NCBI RefSeq assembly: GCF_030996345.1
Contig: NZ_CP118747.1
Coordinates: 990,001-1,054,000, forward strand
DNA length: 64,000 nt
Reading direction: 5' to 3'
Source: Acidithiobacillus sp. AMEEHan
Lineage (GTDB): Bacteria > Pseudomonadota > Gammaproteobacteria > Acidithiobacillales > Acidithiobacillaceae
The translations under genes were made by a program, and so were the position numbers. The notes beneath the pieces are model-generated. The model saw nothing but the letters and a program-made list of their open reading frames with translations. It was not told where the DNA came from and did no database searches. Below, one piece after another: positions 21,593 to 30,263 of the stretch; the stretch's first letter is position 1, and every line of letters starts with the position of its first letter.

Positions 21593-24500
21593 ATGAAACA
21601 TGGATGCGCTGTGAATCATTTCCGCCAACAATCTAACCAACTCATTTCCTATGCCCCGCGCTGGTTACGCTGGTTGTGGTTGGGTTTCCTGGCACTTGTG
21701 TTGATGGCCTGGGCCCTGCTGGCGTGGTCCGGCTGGCAGCAAACGTGGGGGCGGGAGATCTCCAGCCTCCGGATATTGGCAGCATCGGTGGCAGAGGGAA
21801 CGCAGGTGATGCTCGATGGCACACGGGCCTCGCTGACCTTGCTGGGGCGACAACTGGAGTTGGGTTCGCCGGATCTGGGCCCTCGGTCCGAGGAAATGCT
21901 GCGGGGCTATCTGGCACTGCAGCCGTATTTAGCAGCCGTGGGAACTCGCATGCCTAACGGACGGGTGCTTGCGGCGGGCCAGGGAAGACGCGTCCTCGCC
22001 GATCTTCTGTCCGCCCCTGATGATCCGGCGAATGCCCGTCGGCTGGGGCTAAATGCGGTGCAGCGTAGCGCGCTGGCCCAATGCCTGCGCTCCTCGACTT
22101 TCTGCCTGGGTCCCCCCATATGCGACCCGCTCGCCGGGAGCGACTGGGGAGATTGGATGATCCCCCTCTTTCAACCAGCTATAGGCGGAGCGCGGCCTAT
22201 GGTCGCCCTGCTGCCCCTCGTGGATGGTCGCCTGCCGTTCTGGCGGGGGCTGCCCCTACCGTCCTGGGTCGCCATCTTTTTGCTGCGAGACGACGGCTTT
22301 TTGGAAAGCCGCTCTCCACCGCCCACCCGAACCACATACGCCGTGCGCCAGAATGGCATTGCCGCACGTTATATCTTTTCCCATCCGAAATTATCGTCGG
22401 GTACTTATTTCGGACTTTCCAAGGCGGTGGGCCAATGGCGTCTGGGTGCCGTGCAGCGGATTGCAGGCTATCCCCTGGTGGCAGGCGTGAGTATTCCGCG
22501 TTCAGTGTTATGGGCGGGCTGGTGGGACAACGTCCAGGCGCCAACCGCCGGTGCGATTGCGTTACTGCTTTTGTCCACCCTAGGTTACGGCTATCTGCGG
22601 CGCGTCGGCAAGGAACGGGAAGCCGAGCGGCAGAGGGCGGAACAGACGCTGTGGGAGGAAAAAGAGCGGGCAGAAGTCACCCTGCATTCCATTGGGGATG
22701 CGGTGATCACCACCGATACCGAAGGTCGAGTGACGGACATGAACGTCGTCGCCGAAGCGTTGCTGGGCTATAGCCGGACCGAAGTCGTGGGCCGGCCCCT
22801 GGAGGATGTCTTTCACATCGTCCAGGAAGGCAGTCATGCCCCAGTGATCAATCCCGTCCGCCGGGTTCTGGAAGAAGGTCATGTGGTAGGGCTTGCCAAC
22901 CACACCGTGCTCCTCACCAGGGACGGCCAAGAGCGCGCCATCGAAGATAGTGCGGCGCCGATCCTGGATCGACAGGGTACCCTGCTTGGCGTGGTATTGG
23001 TCTTTCACGACGTTACCGACAAGCGCCGTCTGACCGCCGAACTAGCCTACCAAGCCACCCATGATGCCCTCACTGGCCTTCCCAACCGGACGCTCTTCAC
23101 TGACCGGCTGGCCCACGATCGCGCGCAGACGTTGCGCCAGGAGCGCTTGCTGGCGGTGGGCATCCTGGATCTGGACGGCTTCAAGCTGGTCAATGATCGC
23201 TTCGGGCATGGTGCAGGCGATGCCCTGTTGCAAGAGATGGCGCAACGGTTGCTGGGAGAATTACGCTCCGGAGATACCCTGGCTCGGATGGGCGGCGACG
23301 AGTTTGGACTGCTTCTCCCGGGTGTCGAGCGCCTGGATGAGGTTGAGGACGTCTGCTTGCGCCTGTTGGAAGTGCTCCGCATCCCCTTTCATCTGCAAGG
23401 TGAAGACATCCCCCTTTCTGCCAGTATCGGCATAACCAGCTATCCGCTGGATGATAGTCTTCCGGAGGATCTCTTACGTCATGCGGATCTGGCTCTCTAC
23501 GCGGCCAAGGAAGCCGGGCGAGATCGCTATGAATGGTTCAACTGGCCAATGGACAGGCTGCAGAAAGAGGTCCTGGAGGTGCGAAAAATGACGGAAAGCG
23601 CGCTCGATAGAGGACAACTGTTGCTTTACTATCAGCCCGTGGTAGAGATTGATAACGGTCCCGTGGGGGTGGAGGCCCTGATCCGTCTCGACCACCCTGA
23701 ACGGGGCCTGCTACCGCCAGCCGCCTTCGCCAGTGCTCTTGACTCACCGCGCCTGACCCGGCGCATTGGCTGCTTCGTGCTCGCCTCGGCCCTCACGCAG
23801 ACTCAAACCTGGCATCGGCAAGGGTTGCCTCTGCGCGTATCGGTGAACATCAGCGCTCACCATCTCCTCGACCCGCGCTTTCTGTCCGATCTGCAGGCGG
23901 CCCTCGACGCCCATCCGGACCTGCCCGCATCCGCAATCGAAATCGAGATCACCGAAACCGCTCCCCTACTGGACTTCACCAGAGCACGGGAAACTTTGCT
24001 GGCCTGCAACCGCTTGGGCGTGCGCATCGCCCTCGACGACTTCGGTACCGGCAGCGCCTCCCTGACCTATTTGCAGAAGCTACCTGCGCAGACTATCAAG
24101 ATCGATCAGAGCTTCGTTCGCGACATCATCAATGATCCCAAGGATTACGCCATCGTCTCCGGCGTAGTCACCAGCGCCCGGCTTCTGGGTCTGGAAGTGA
24201 TTGCCGAGGGAGTGGAAACGGCCGAACATGCCGCCATGCTTTGTCACTTGCAGTGCCACTGCCTGCAAGGCTATGCCATTGCTCGACCCATGGCGCCGGA
24301 AGCCATTCCAGACTGGATCAGAGAGTATAAGCCATTGGTTCAAAATGGTTTTTCTACCCCCCCCCCCCCCCCCCCCCCCCCCCGTATGGGGTTAATTTAT
24401 GTTCATAATCAACGTGTTAGAAGCTTTGTCGCGGCATTGCACAACCAGGTTCCCTTTCCCACCCTGGTCATTGAACACGAGGCAGAGCAGCAATGCCACC

Positions 24501-24709
24501 TGGGACTTTGGTTGCGCGGGGAAGGCAAACTCCGGTACGGCGAAGACACGCCCTTTTATCAGGAGTTGTTAGATCGGCATGACCGGCTGCACGTGTTGGC
24601 TCGGGAGGCAAAAGCCCTGTACGACGCGGGGGACGAAGAGGGAGCGGCGCGGAAGGGCATGGAGCTGGAACGAGAAAACCAGGAATTGATGGCGCTTCTG
24701 CAGGATTAA
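21593..24709 (+). CDS. membrane-anchored PAS-GGDEF-EAL protein with C-terminal CZB zinc-binding domain
   Basis: This 1038-residue protein is predicted to make and/or break cyclic di-GMP. Order: N-terminal membrane helix (about 24-50), a periplasmic sensor region, a second helix (about 315-335), PAS (about 365-480), GGDEF (about 490-650, motif RMGGDEF intact with an RSGD inhibitory site five residues before it), EAL (about 665-905, with VEALIRL, DDFGTGSASL, IKIDQSFV and EGVET), then a linker encoded by 27 consecutive C bases, then a CZB domain (about 925-1038) with the CHLGLW zinc motif and later HDRLH. CZB domains sense zinc or hypochlorous acid in known diguanylate cyclases and chemoreceptors. 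The start is uncertain (ATG 21593, ATG 21602 or GTG 21611). Confidence 0.9.
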   Translation: MKHGCAVNHFRQQSNQLISYAPRWLRWLWLGFLALVLMAWALLAWSGWQQTWGREISSLRILAASVAEGTQVMLDGTRASLTLLGRQLELGSPDLGPRSEEMLRGYLALQPYLAAVGTRMPNGRVLAAGQGRRVLADLLSAPDDPANARRLGLNAVQRSALAQCLRSSTFCLGPPICDPLAGSDWGDWMIPLFQPAIGGARPMVALLPLVDGRLPFWRGLPLPSWVAIFLLRDDGFLESRSPPPTRTTYAVRQNGIAARYIFSHPKLSSGTYFGLSKAVGQWRLGAVQRIAGYPLVAGVSIPRSVLWAGWWDNVQAPTAGAIALLLLSTLGYGYLRRVGKEREAERQRAEQTLWEEKERAEVTLHSIGDAVITTDTEGRVTDMNVVAEALLGYSRTEVVGRPLEDVFHIVQEGSHAPVINPVRRVLEEGHVVGLANHTVLLTRDGQERAIEDSAAPILDRQGTLLGVVLVFHDVTDKRRLTAELAYQATHDALTGLPNRTLFTDRLAHDRAQTLRQERLLAVGILDLDGFKLVNDRFGHGAGDALLQEMAQRLLGELRSGDTLARMGGDEFGLLLPGVERLDEVEDVCLRLLEVLRIPFHLQGEDIPLSASIGITSYPLDDSLPEDLLRHADLALYAAKEAGRDRYEWFNWPMDRLQKEVLEVRKMTESALDRGQLLLYYQPVVEIDNGPVGVEALIRLDHPERGLLPPAAFASALDSPRLTRRIGCFVLASALTQTQTWHRQGLPLRVSVNISAHHLLDPRFLSDLQAALDAHPDLPASAIEIEITETAPLLDFTRARETLLACNRLGVRIALDDFGTGSASLTYLQKLPAQTIKIDQSFVRDIINDPKDYAIVSGVVTSARLLGLEVIAEGVETAEHAAMLCHLQCHCLQGYAIARPMAPEAIPDWIREYKPLVQNGFSTPPPPPPPPRMGLIYVHNQRVRSFVAALHNQVPFPTLVIEHEAEQQCHLGLWLRGEGKLRYGEDTPFYQELLDRHDRLHVLAREAKALYDAGDEEGAARKGMELERENQELMALLQD
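24357..24383 (+). repeat. 27-base poly-C tract inside the GGDEF-EAL-CZB gene
   Basis: Twenty-seven consecutive C bases encode the end of a threonine codon, eight prolines and the first base of an arginine codon. In the sequenced state the frame is open through to the CZB domain. A gain or loss of one or two bases would truncate the protein just after the EAL domain. Confidence 0.97.
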
Positions 24710-24718
24710 CCCCAGATG

Positions 24719-25381
24719 TCAGTGAACATTACGGAAGCACTTCCTTCCCTTTACGCGCAAGTACACTAGGGCGGCAAGGAATGTCGAGCCATAGAAGAGA
24801 ATTGGGGAATAGTTCACGCCCTGGGTTGGATTGCGGGCGATAATGGCCAATAGGAACGCCAATACAGGAAGAAACGACACACGGCGGAGCAATCGCCAAA
24901 ATTTGATGCCGTAGATGCCGGTCAGTAGCGTGGTGGAGAACGCAAACCCAATGGTCTCAAAGCCGAGACTGATAAGCAAAGAGGCATGCTGCCAGTACGG
25001 TGGCCAGAGGAAGGTGAGGGCATTGACCAAGACGCCGGAGCGAAAGGCGTACAAGACCCCAGGAGGAAAGGAAACAAGGGCCTTCATACGAAAGGTTCTA
25101 CTACCTTGGGGCTGAGACACTATCTGACGAATCTCCTGTGACGCGATCACTGCCCAATACCACAAGAGGATCCAGTTCACTGCCCACACGGCGACGGCGA
25201 CGATCCAGGGATTTTCCGTGTGCGGGAATTGTCCGTGCGCAGCGCACCAAGATACTGATAAAACAGGAATGAAGGAGAGACAGAAGAGTATCGTCAGGTT
25301 CAGGGTACGTTTGTTGGTAAACCGATCGATTCGCTTCTGTAAGGAGTCACTGACCAAGCAAGGAACGATCCTGTCACTCAT
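24719..25381 (-). CDS. hypothetical polytopic membrane protein
   Basis: This 220-residue protein is not assigned to a family. It has about six hydrophobic segments, for example LTILFCLSFIPVLSVSW near residue 30 and VLAFLLAIIA near residue 170, and a basic C-terminus (RVKGRKCFRN). It is convergent with the GGDEF gene, ending 9 bp after it. Its base composition is close to its neighbours. The membrane topology is clear, but nothing points to a substrate. Confidence 0.6.
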   Translation of the reverse strand: MSDRIVPCLVSDSLQKRIDRFTNKRTLNLTILFCLSFIPVLSVSWCAAHGQFPHTENPWIVAVAVWAVNWILLWYWAVIASQEIRQIVSQPQGSRTFRMKALVSFPPGVLYAFRSGVLVNALTFLWPPYWQHASLLISLGFETIGFAFSTTLLTGIYGIKFWRLLRRVSFLPVLAFLLAIIARNPTQGVNYSPILFYGSTFLAALVYLRVKGRKCFRNVH

Positions 25382-25619
25382 GGCGATCCTCTCTCTGCAC
25401 TGCAGACGATTGTCACTTTACCTCACATTGCGATAGAGGCCACTTCCTCCATATCTGCAGAGAACATTCGCCAGCTTGCCTAGCAGTGTTTGCTTCCCTG
25501 GCAGCGATACGTACAGGGTGGCCAGCACTCTTCGCCAGCGCGCGTTTCATGCACAACATCGGCTGCGTATGCACGGTTCCTCTCTTTACAGGGAGTAATC
25601 GTTCGATTACGCTGCACCT

Positions 25620-25919
25620 ATGACCTACACGGTGAAACTACTCGGCGAGTTCTCCGACTGGCTCAAGTGTCTGAAGGATGAGCAGACCAGGCAGCGCCTC
25701 AACAAGCGCCTGCGCAAGGCCCAGCTGGGCAACCTGGGCGACGTGGAGCCTGTAGGCGAAGGCGTGTTCGAGATGCGTGAACATTTCGGGCCTGGTTGGC
25801 GCATGTATGGCGTCCAGCGTGGTGAGATGTTGATCGTGATGCTCGCCGGCGGTGATAAGTCCACTCAGCAGGCCGACATTCGCCGAGCGATTGCACTGGC
25901 GAAGCTTTTGGAGGATTGA
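25620..25919 (+). CDS. RelE/HigB-like toxin of a type II toxin-antitoxin pair
   Basis: The 99-residue protein matches the addiction-module killer family (HigB/RelE fold, usually a ribosome-dependent mRNA interferase): MTYTVKLLGEFSDWLKCLKD, then VGEGVFEMREHFGPGWRMY and a C-terminal ADIRRAIALAKLL. Toxin precedes antitoxin, the HigBA order. It has its own ATG, and its stop overlaps the ribosome site of the antitoxin gene. Confidence 0.88.
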   Translation: MTYTVKLLGEFSDWLKCLKDEQTRQRLNKRLRKAQLGNLGDVEPVGEGVFEMREHFGPGWRMYGVQRGEMLIVMLAGGDKSTQQADIRRAIALAKLLED

Positions 25920-25921
25920 CC

Positions 25922-26224
25922 ATGGCCAAGAAGATCAAGGTTTCTGAACTTATTGAGTTCGATGCATCCGAATACCTGAACGGCGAAGAAGATATAGCGG
26001 CATACCTGACGGCTGTTCTTGAAGAGAATGACCCCGCACTACTGGCCGCTGCCTTGGGCGACATTGCGCGCGCTCGGGGTATGTCACAGGTTGCGAAGGA
26101 TTCCGGCATTACACGTGAAGCTCTGTACAAAGCCCTTCGGCCCGGCAGTGAGCCGCGCTTCGAGACGATCAGCCGCGTTTGCGCAGCCCTCGGTGTGCGC
26201 TTGGTCGCGCAACCGTTGCACTGA
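25922..26224 (+). CDS. antitoxin with helix-turn-helix, partner of the HigB-like toxin
   Basis: This 100-residue addiction-module antidote neutralises the toxin and probably represses the pair. The N-terminal part (EFDASEYLNGEEDIAAYL) is typical of this antidote family, and the C-terminal Xre-like helix-turn-helix is seen in GMSQVAKDSGITREALYKAL. I chose ATG 25922 (2 bp after the toxin stop, GAGG upstream) over the TTG at 25916. Confidence 0.88.
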   Translation: MAKKIKVSELIEFDASEYLNGEEDIAAYLTAVLEENDPALLAAALGDIARARGMSQVAKDSGITREALYKALRPGSEPRFETISRVCAALGVRLVAQPLH

Positions 26225-26829
26225 CCATCAATCGACGCTGGCGCTCAGCGCCTCCGGCAGCTTCCCATGTCTGCGCAGGTCGAAAAACACGGTTTCGCTG
26301 CCAGACTGCGCCTTGCCACTCCCCTGACCCCATCCGCGCCCCGCAAAAAACCGTCTCGGCCAGGCGCAGGTCCTCGTCCTTGGCGGCGAAGGCCTGCAGG
26401 CGCTGGTAGTCGGCACCGGTGTCGGAGGGATAGATCGGGAGGCATGGCGCTCCATGTCGATGCCGGCTCCAGGGTGTGGACCCTTACGACTACCTCATCG
26501 ATGTCCTGCAACGGGTGGCCACCCACCCCCCGTGTTACGTCCCGCAATAATTTAGGGGTTCTGTCCCGAGTTATTTGAGGTCGAAACGTCGGATCATCCC
26601 ACGATCTTTCCGGAATAACGTGCACCTGGAGAAGCACGGGACAGACAGAGGGGACTACCTATCCCGTGCGGGAATTGCAAATATCAGGGTAAAGTCAGCC
26701 AGCGTATGCCGCCCTAAGATACTTGACTACTCGCTTCCTGCCGATCTCAATCGCGGAATTCGGATCCTACAGCCCCCTTTGACGTCCGCCCCAAATAGTT
26801 CTATATAGGACTTTCTAACTTGAAACATC
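26225..26829. other. gene-free stretch with degenerate coding scraps
   Basis: No intact gene is visible here. At about 26466-26530 (+) a frame reads GVDPYDYLIDVLQRVATHP, the C-terminal end of an IS66-family TnpC transposase. At about 26230-26440 the minus strand keeps coding-like composition (DYQRLQAFAAKDEDLRLAE) that I cannot assign. The stretch looks like insertion and deletion debris between the toxin-antitoxin pair and the marR gene. Confidence 0.5.
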
Positions 26830-26844
26830 ATGGTGGGGATAAGA

Positions 26845-27333
26845 ATGCGTGACGGAGCGGCAGAAGAATCAACGATGTTGCTTTCTTACACGGCTACGCC
26901 TGGGGTCACAAGCATGGCTTTTCTCGCCGTACTGCGAGAGCTCGCCCAAGCCTATCAGGCCTTTTCCGCCTACTCCGCCGCCCACGTCCGGCAACTGGGC
27001 CTCACACCAGCGCAGTTTGACGTCATCGCCACGCTAGGCAATACCCAGGGAATGCCCCTCAGCCAACTGGCCCAACAAACCCTGATCACCAAGGGAACAT
27101 TGACCGGCATCATTGACCGACTTGAAAAAAAAGGTCTGGTTCGCAGAGAGGGCTCGGTCATTGACCGGCGCAGTTTCCTCGCCGTCCTGACTCCGGCAGG
27201 CGAGGCACTTTTTTCTCAAGTCTTTCCCAGCCATATCGCCTATCTCAAGCAAGCCTTCGCGGAAGAGGATGAGGGCGAGTTGGAGCAGGTACGCCGCACC
27301 CTACGCGCGTTGCGAGGTCGGTTCCAGGACTAA
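26845..27333 (+). CDS. MarR-family transcriptional regulator
   Basis: MarR proteins are dimeric winged-helix regulators that release DNA on binding phenolics, oxidants or metals. The winged-helix core is clear: LTPAQFDVIATLG, LSQLAQQTLITKGTLTGIIDRLEKKGLVRR and the wing VIDRRSFLAVLTPAG. ATG 26845 follows GGGGA at 5 bp; starts at 26830, 26875 and 26914 are also possible. The gene lies directly ahead of CDGSH, YceI and membrane-protein genes and an intervening dyad, so it probably controls them and itself. Confidence 0.88.
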   Translation: MRDGAAEESTMLLSYTATPGVTSMAFLAVLRELAQAYQAFSAYSAAHVRQLGLTPAQFDVIATLGNTQGMPLSQLAQQTLITKGTLTGIIDRLEKKGLVRREGSVIDRRSFLAVLTPAGEALFSQVFPSHIAYLKQAFAEEDEGELEQVRRTLRALRGRFQD

Positions 27334-27380
27334 ACTCAAACATAGTTTGCACAGGAACATTTCTTGTGCTATCTATATAG

Positions 27381-27407
27381 TACGTATTGAAACTATATTG
27401 ATACGTA
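27381..27407. promoter_or_regulatory. candidate MarR operator dyad
   Basis: TACGTAT (27381-27387) and ATACGTA (27401-27407) form a perfect 7-bp inverted repeat centred in an AT-rich stretch, between marR and the CDGSH gene. The related sequence GTTCTATATAGGAC before marR may be a second site. Confidence 0.45.
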
Positions 27408-27440
27408 TTAGATGAGACGCCTAATTTTGTGGAGGTCATG

Positions 27441-27668
27441 ATGAACCAGGCACCCTACGTGATGAGCCTAAAACCAGGCAGCTACTATTTCTGCGCCTGT
27501 GGGCGCTCCGCAAACTTGCCTTTCTGCAATGGGACGCACCAGGGTAGTGGCGTGGGGCCTTTCGCCGTGGAGATCACCGAGCCACAAACGGTAGCCATCT
27601 GTGCCTGTCGTCACTCCGCCAGCCGCCCTTTCTGCGACGGCACGCACAAAAGCCTGACAACAGAGTGA
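27441..27668 (+). CDS. dual CDGSH iron-sulfur domain protein
   Basis: This small 75-residue protein has two CDGSH modules, CACGRSANLPFCNGTH and CACRHSASRPFCDGTH, each a C-x-C-x(n)-C-x(2)-G-x-H set that binds a labile redox-active 2Fe-2S cluster. Such proteins are linked to redox or NO/ROS signalling and iron-sulfur trafficking. GGAGG lies 5 bp before ATG 27441. It is the first gene after the MarR dyad and is followed by a YceI protein. Confidence 0.92.
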   Translation: MNQAPYVMSLKPGSYYFCACGRSANLPFCNGTHQGSGVGPFAVEITEPQTVAICACRHSASRPFCDGTHKSLTTE

Positions 27669-27702
27669 CCGTTTTTTCCAAATCGATAGAGGAGCATTGC
27701 CG

Positions 27703-28347
27703 ATGTTAGCGAACAAAGTTTCCACTGCATTGAAGACCACCATCCTTTCCGTCGCATTGTCCGCGACCCTAATGTCACTTGCTGACGCCGCGACATACCA
27801 TCGACTGGACGCCAGTCCGGCGGGCTCGTACAGGATTGATCCGGATCATTCTCTGGCGTGGTTCACCATCGGCCATGCCGGGGTGACGGTGGTGGTGGGC
27901 CGTTTCGACAAACTATCAGGCAGCTATACCTTCAATCCCGCGAGTCCTGCGGCGGATAAAGTTGATATCCGCATTCCCGCAGCCAGTATCAATACCAACT
28001 TCGCCCTAAGAGATCGTGACTTGCGGGGTCCAGACTTTTTCAATGTCCGGGAGTTCCCGAACATCACATTCGTCAGTACGCGCTATCAACCCACGGGTAA
28101 AGAAAGCGGACGACTGTACGGAAAACTGACCATTCATGGCGTGACGCGGTCGGTGATCTTTCATGTGCGCGAAATTGGCGCCGGGCCGGTGCTCGCATTG
28201 CCCAAGCCCTGGGGTGGTTATCTCTCTGGATATGAGGCCACCACAACCATTCAGCGCAGCGACTTTGGCATGGATGCCTATGCAGGCATGATCGCCAACA
28301 CGGTGCACCTGCATGTGAATATCGAGGGCGTCCGCACGGCCGGTTGA
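27703..28347 (+). CDS. YceI-family periplasmic protein
   Basis: YceI proteins are lipocalin-like barrels that bind isoprenoids such as quinones and are often induced by acid or alkaline stress. The 214-residue product has an N-terminal signal peptide (hydrophobic run ILSVALSATLMSLADA) and the family pattern YRIDPDHSLAWFTIGH, SINTNFALRDRDLRG, FFNVREFP and TIHGVTR. GAGGAG precedes ATG 27703; the TTG at 27697 is less likely. It lies in the marR/CDGSH cluster, probably co-transcribed. Confidence 0.93.
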   Translation: MLANKVSTALKTTILSVALSATLMSLADAATYHRLDASPAGSYRIDPDHSLAWFTIGHAGVTVVVGRFDKLSGSYTFNPASPAADKVDIRIPAASINTNFALRDRDLRGPDFFNVREFPNITFVSTRYQPTGKESGRLYGKLTIHGVTRSVIFHVREIGAGPVLALPKPWGGYLSGYEATTTIQRSDFGMDAYAGMIANTVHLHVNIEGVRTAG

Positions 28348-28408
28348 GCGGCCTTCCGAGGTGCCGACCAGCGAGACCGGCGCCTCCTTCATTTTGGGAG
28401 CAATCTTT

Positions 28409-29053
28409 ATGTGGAATCTTTGGCAATCCGGTTTCGTCCGGTCCTTGATTTTGGAAAGTGCCCTGTTTCCCGCTGCTGTTACTCTGCTCATCGCGGTCGC
28501 CGCGTATTATAAAACCCGCAAATATCCTGACTGGCGAAGCACCATCTGGGGAACTGCAATATTAGCTGGGTTTCTGGGCGGCTACGCGCTGACCTATCGG
28601 GATTTTTCCTTTCCACCACGCACGGTGTTGTCCTGGTTGCCCTGGTTAGCCTTCGTGGGCGGGACAGTAGTGGCTATTGCCGATCACCGTAGATACCGAT
28701 GGTGGCGCTATGGGGCGAGAGGGGTCAGCGCGGGCGCTTCGGCCTTGATTCTATTGTGGCCAATCCTGCGCCAGGAAAGCGCGCGCTCCGCCTTCATGGC
28801 TTGGCTCACCGTGGCGGTGCTGTGGACCATTCTGTGGTTCGCCCTCACTCCTGACAACCAAGATCAAAGACCCGCAGGAACCACGCTGTTCGTCGGGACT
28901 GTCGGACTTGCGCTCGTCGCGCCACTGTTGGGCAGCATCCTGCTGGCTCAGTTTGGGACAGCGCTGGCCGTTGTGCTGGCCGTGACGTTTGGTTTTTCCC
29001 TCTTGATGCGCGGTTCACGTTGGGATTCACCGAGTGCCGATGTGGGGGTCTGA
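28409..29053 (+). CDS. hypothetical membrane protein (about seven membrane helices)
   Basis: The 214-residue protein is highly hydrophobic, with segments such as ALFPAAVTLLIAVAAYY, TIWGTAILAGFLGGYAL and VLAVTFGFSLLM. I chose ATG 28409, preceded by GGGAGCA; the frame extends upstream to 28361 without a good ribosome site. It follows yceI by 62 bp and is followed by a second small membrane protein, so the two may act together. I do not recognise a family. Confidence 0.6.
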   Translation: MWNLWQSGFVRSLILESALFPAAVTLLIAVAAYYKTRKYPDWRSTIWGTAILAGFLGGYALTYRDFSFPPRTVLSWLPWLAFVGGTVVAIADHRRYRWWRYGARGVSAGASALILLWPILRQESARSAFMAWLTVAVLWTILWFALTPDNQDQRPAGTTLFVGTVGLALVAPLLGSILLAQFGTALAVVLAVTFGFSLLMRGSRWDSPSADVGV

Positions 29054-29067
29054 TCCTGGGTGCCCTG

Positions 29068-29286
29068 ATGGTGGATTTGCGTTTCTACGCGGGTGCTCCA
29101 ATGATCGTCCTAGGATGGCTCCTCGTGTCACTTGCCGCAGGGGCGGGTGTTGTCAGAATTCTTCAGCACCAAGGCGCTTCCGGTCAATTGGCAGTGCTCG
29201 CGCCAGGATTGGTCAGCTTCCCGTTTATGGCCGTATCCGGATGGATGGCTCTACAGACCTATTTGGCGAATGGCGGCGGTTATTAA
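29068..29286 (+). CDS. small hypothetical membrane protein
   Basis: This 72-residue product has two hydrophobic helices (MIVLGWLLVSLAAGAGVV and LVSFPFMAVSGWMAL). The frame also permits a TTG start at 29020 that would overlap the previous gene; ATG 29068 is preferred. It lies in the marR-yceI cluster. Function is unknown. Confidence 0.5.
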   Translation: MVDLRFYAGAPMIVLGWLLVSLAAGAGVVRILQHQGASGQLAVLAPGLVSFPFMAVSGWMALQTYLANGGGY

Positions 29287-29316
29287 TGGATTGCCTTAAG
29301 GAAATGAGGTGAAGTA

Positions 29317-29796
29317 ATGCTACACGGCATCAACCATATAGCCATACCGGTCCGCAATCTGGATGTCTCTGACCGCTTTTATCGGGGACTCTTGGGGCTA
29401 CGCGCCGTCGGCGCGCGGCCCGGCATGAAATTCTACTCCGCGGGCTTGCACCACCACGACATGGCCTTGATAGAAACCGGAGAGATGTTCCCGGTCTCCG
29501 GTTTTGCGCATTTCTGCCTCGACGTGGAGGACGAACAAAGTCTGGCCACGATTTATGGCCGCTGCCGGGCCACCGGGGCGCGGATATTGGAGCCGGTGGA
29601 TCATACGGTCATGCGGGCTTTTTACCTTGTTGATCCAGATGATCATATTGTGGAACTGGGGGTAGATGTCTCCAAATCCGAGTGGGGACCATGGCCGAAT
29701 CCCTTTGGACGGGATGTGGCCTATCCAAGGCTCCTGTCGCTCGCTGATGGGTGGAAATTATTCGGGTCAGCCCGCATCGCATCGGAAAATGAATAG
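29317..29796 (+). CDS. VOC (glyoxalase/dioxygenase) superfamily protein
   Basis: The 159-residue protein has the paired beta-alpha-beta-beta-beta modules of the vicinal oxygen chelate fold. It begins INHIAIPVRNLDVSDRFYRG, has FAHFCLDVED in the middle and RAFYLVDPDDHIVELGVD at the end. The potential metal ligands are the first His (NHIAI), His of FAHFCL and Glu of VELG. Members include glyoxalase I, fosfomycin-resistance proteins and extradiol dioxygenases; the substrate cannot be told here. It closes the marR-led cluster. Confidence 0.85.
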   Translation: MLHGINHIAIPVRNLDVSDRFYRGLLGLRAVGARPGMKFYSAGLHHHDMALIETGEMFPVSGFAHFCLDVEDEQSLATIYGRCRATGARILEPVDHTVMRAFYLVDPDDHIVELGVDVSKSEWGPWPNPFGRDVAYPRLLSLADGWKLFGSARIASENE

Positions 29797-29829
29797 AATC
29801 AGATAAACAGTCTACTCAGGAGACAGAAC

Positions 29830-30227
29830 ATGCACCGATCTTTATCGGCAACAACCGTATCCTCCGCCCAAGATATCCGGGATCTGCGAGATGCTTTGGC
29901 ATTTCTCTCCACACTACCGGGCCATCTCAGGACTACATCCAAAGCTGTCGATGCCCATGCCGAATTGGCGGGGATCTACAAGCGCATTGGGGCTGGTACC
30001 CCGGTTGCGCCGCCGACCCGAATCGGCCCCGCCATGCTCTTTGAAAATGTCGGGTGCTGGTCGGAATGTTGGCCAGCCGGGAGCGGGCTGCCTTATTGTT
30101 AGGCAGCACGGTGGAACAGCTTCCATTTACCTTGCTTCGCGCTTTGGACCGCCGTATCGCCCCAATGACGATTTCTTTCCCAGAAGGGGTGTCATTTTCA
30201 AAAATTATTGCGACATTTCAGAAATAG
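29830..30227 (+). pseudogene. UbiD-family decarboxylase fragment, frameshifted and truncated
   Basis: UbiD enzymes decarboxylate aromatic or unsaturated acids using prenylated FMN. The first frame reads DIRDLRDALAFLSTLPGHL and GTPVAPPTRIGPAMLFENV, the UbiD N-terminus. Near 30048 the reading shifts and continues in another frame as RVLVGMLASRERAALLLGS and QLPFTLLRALDRRIAP, then stops at 30225-30227. Only about a quarter of the usual 480-residue protein is present. The remnant lies just before the lower-GC island genes. Confidence 0.8.
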
Positions 30228-30263
30228 ATGCGACAGCGCTGATAGGAGCACGGAGCCGATACC

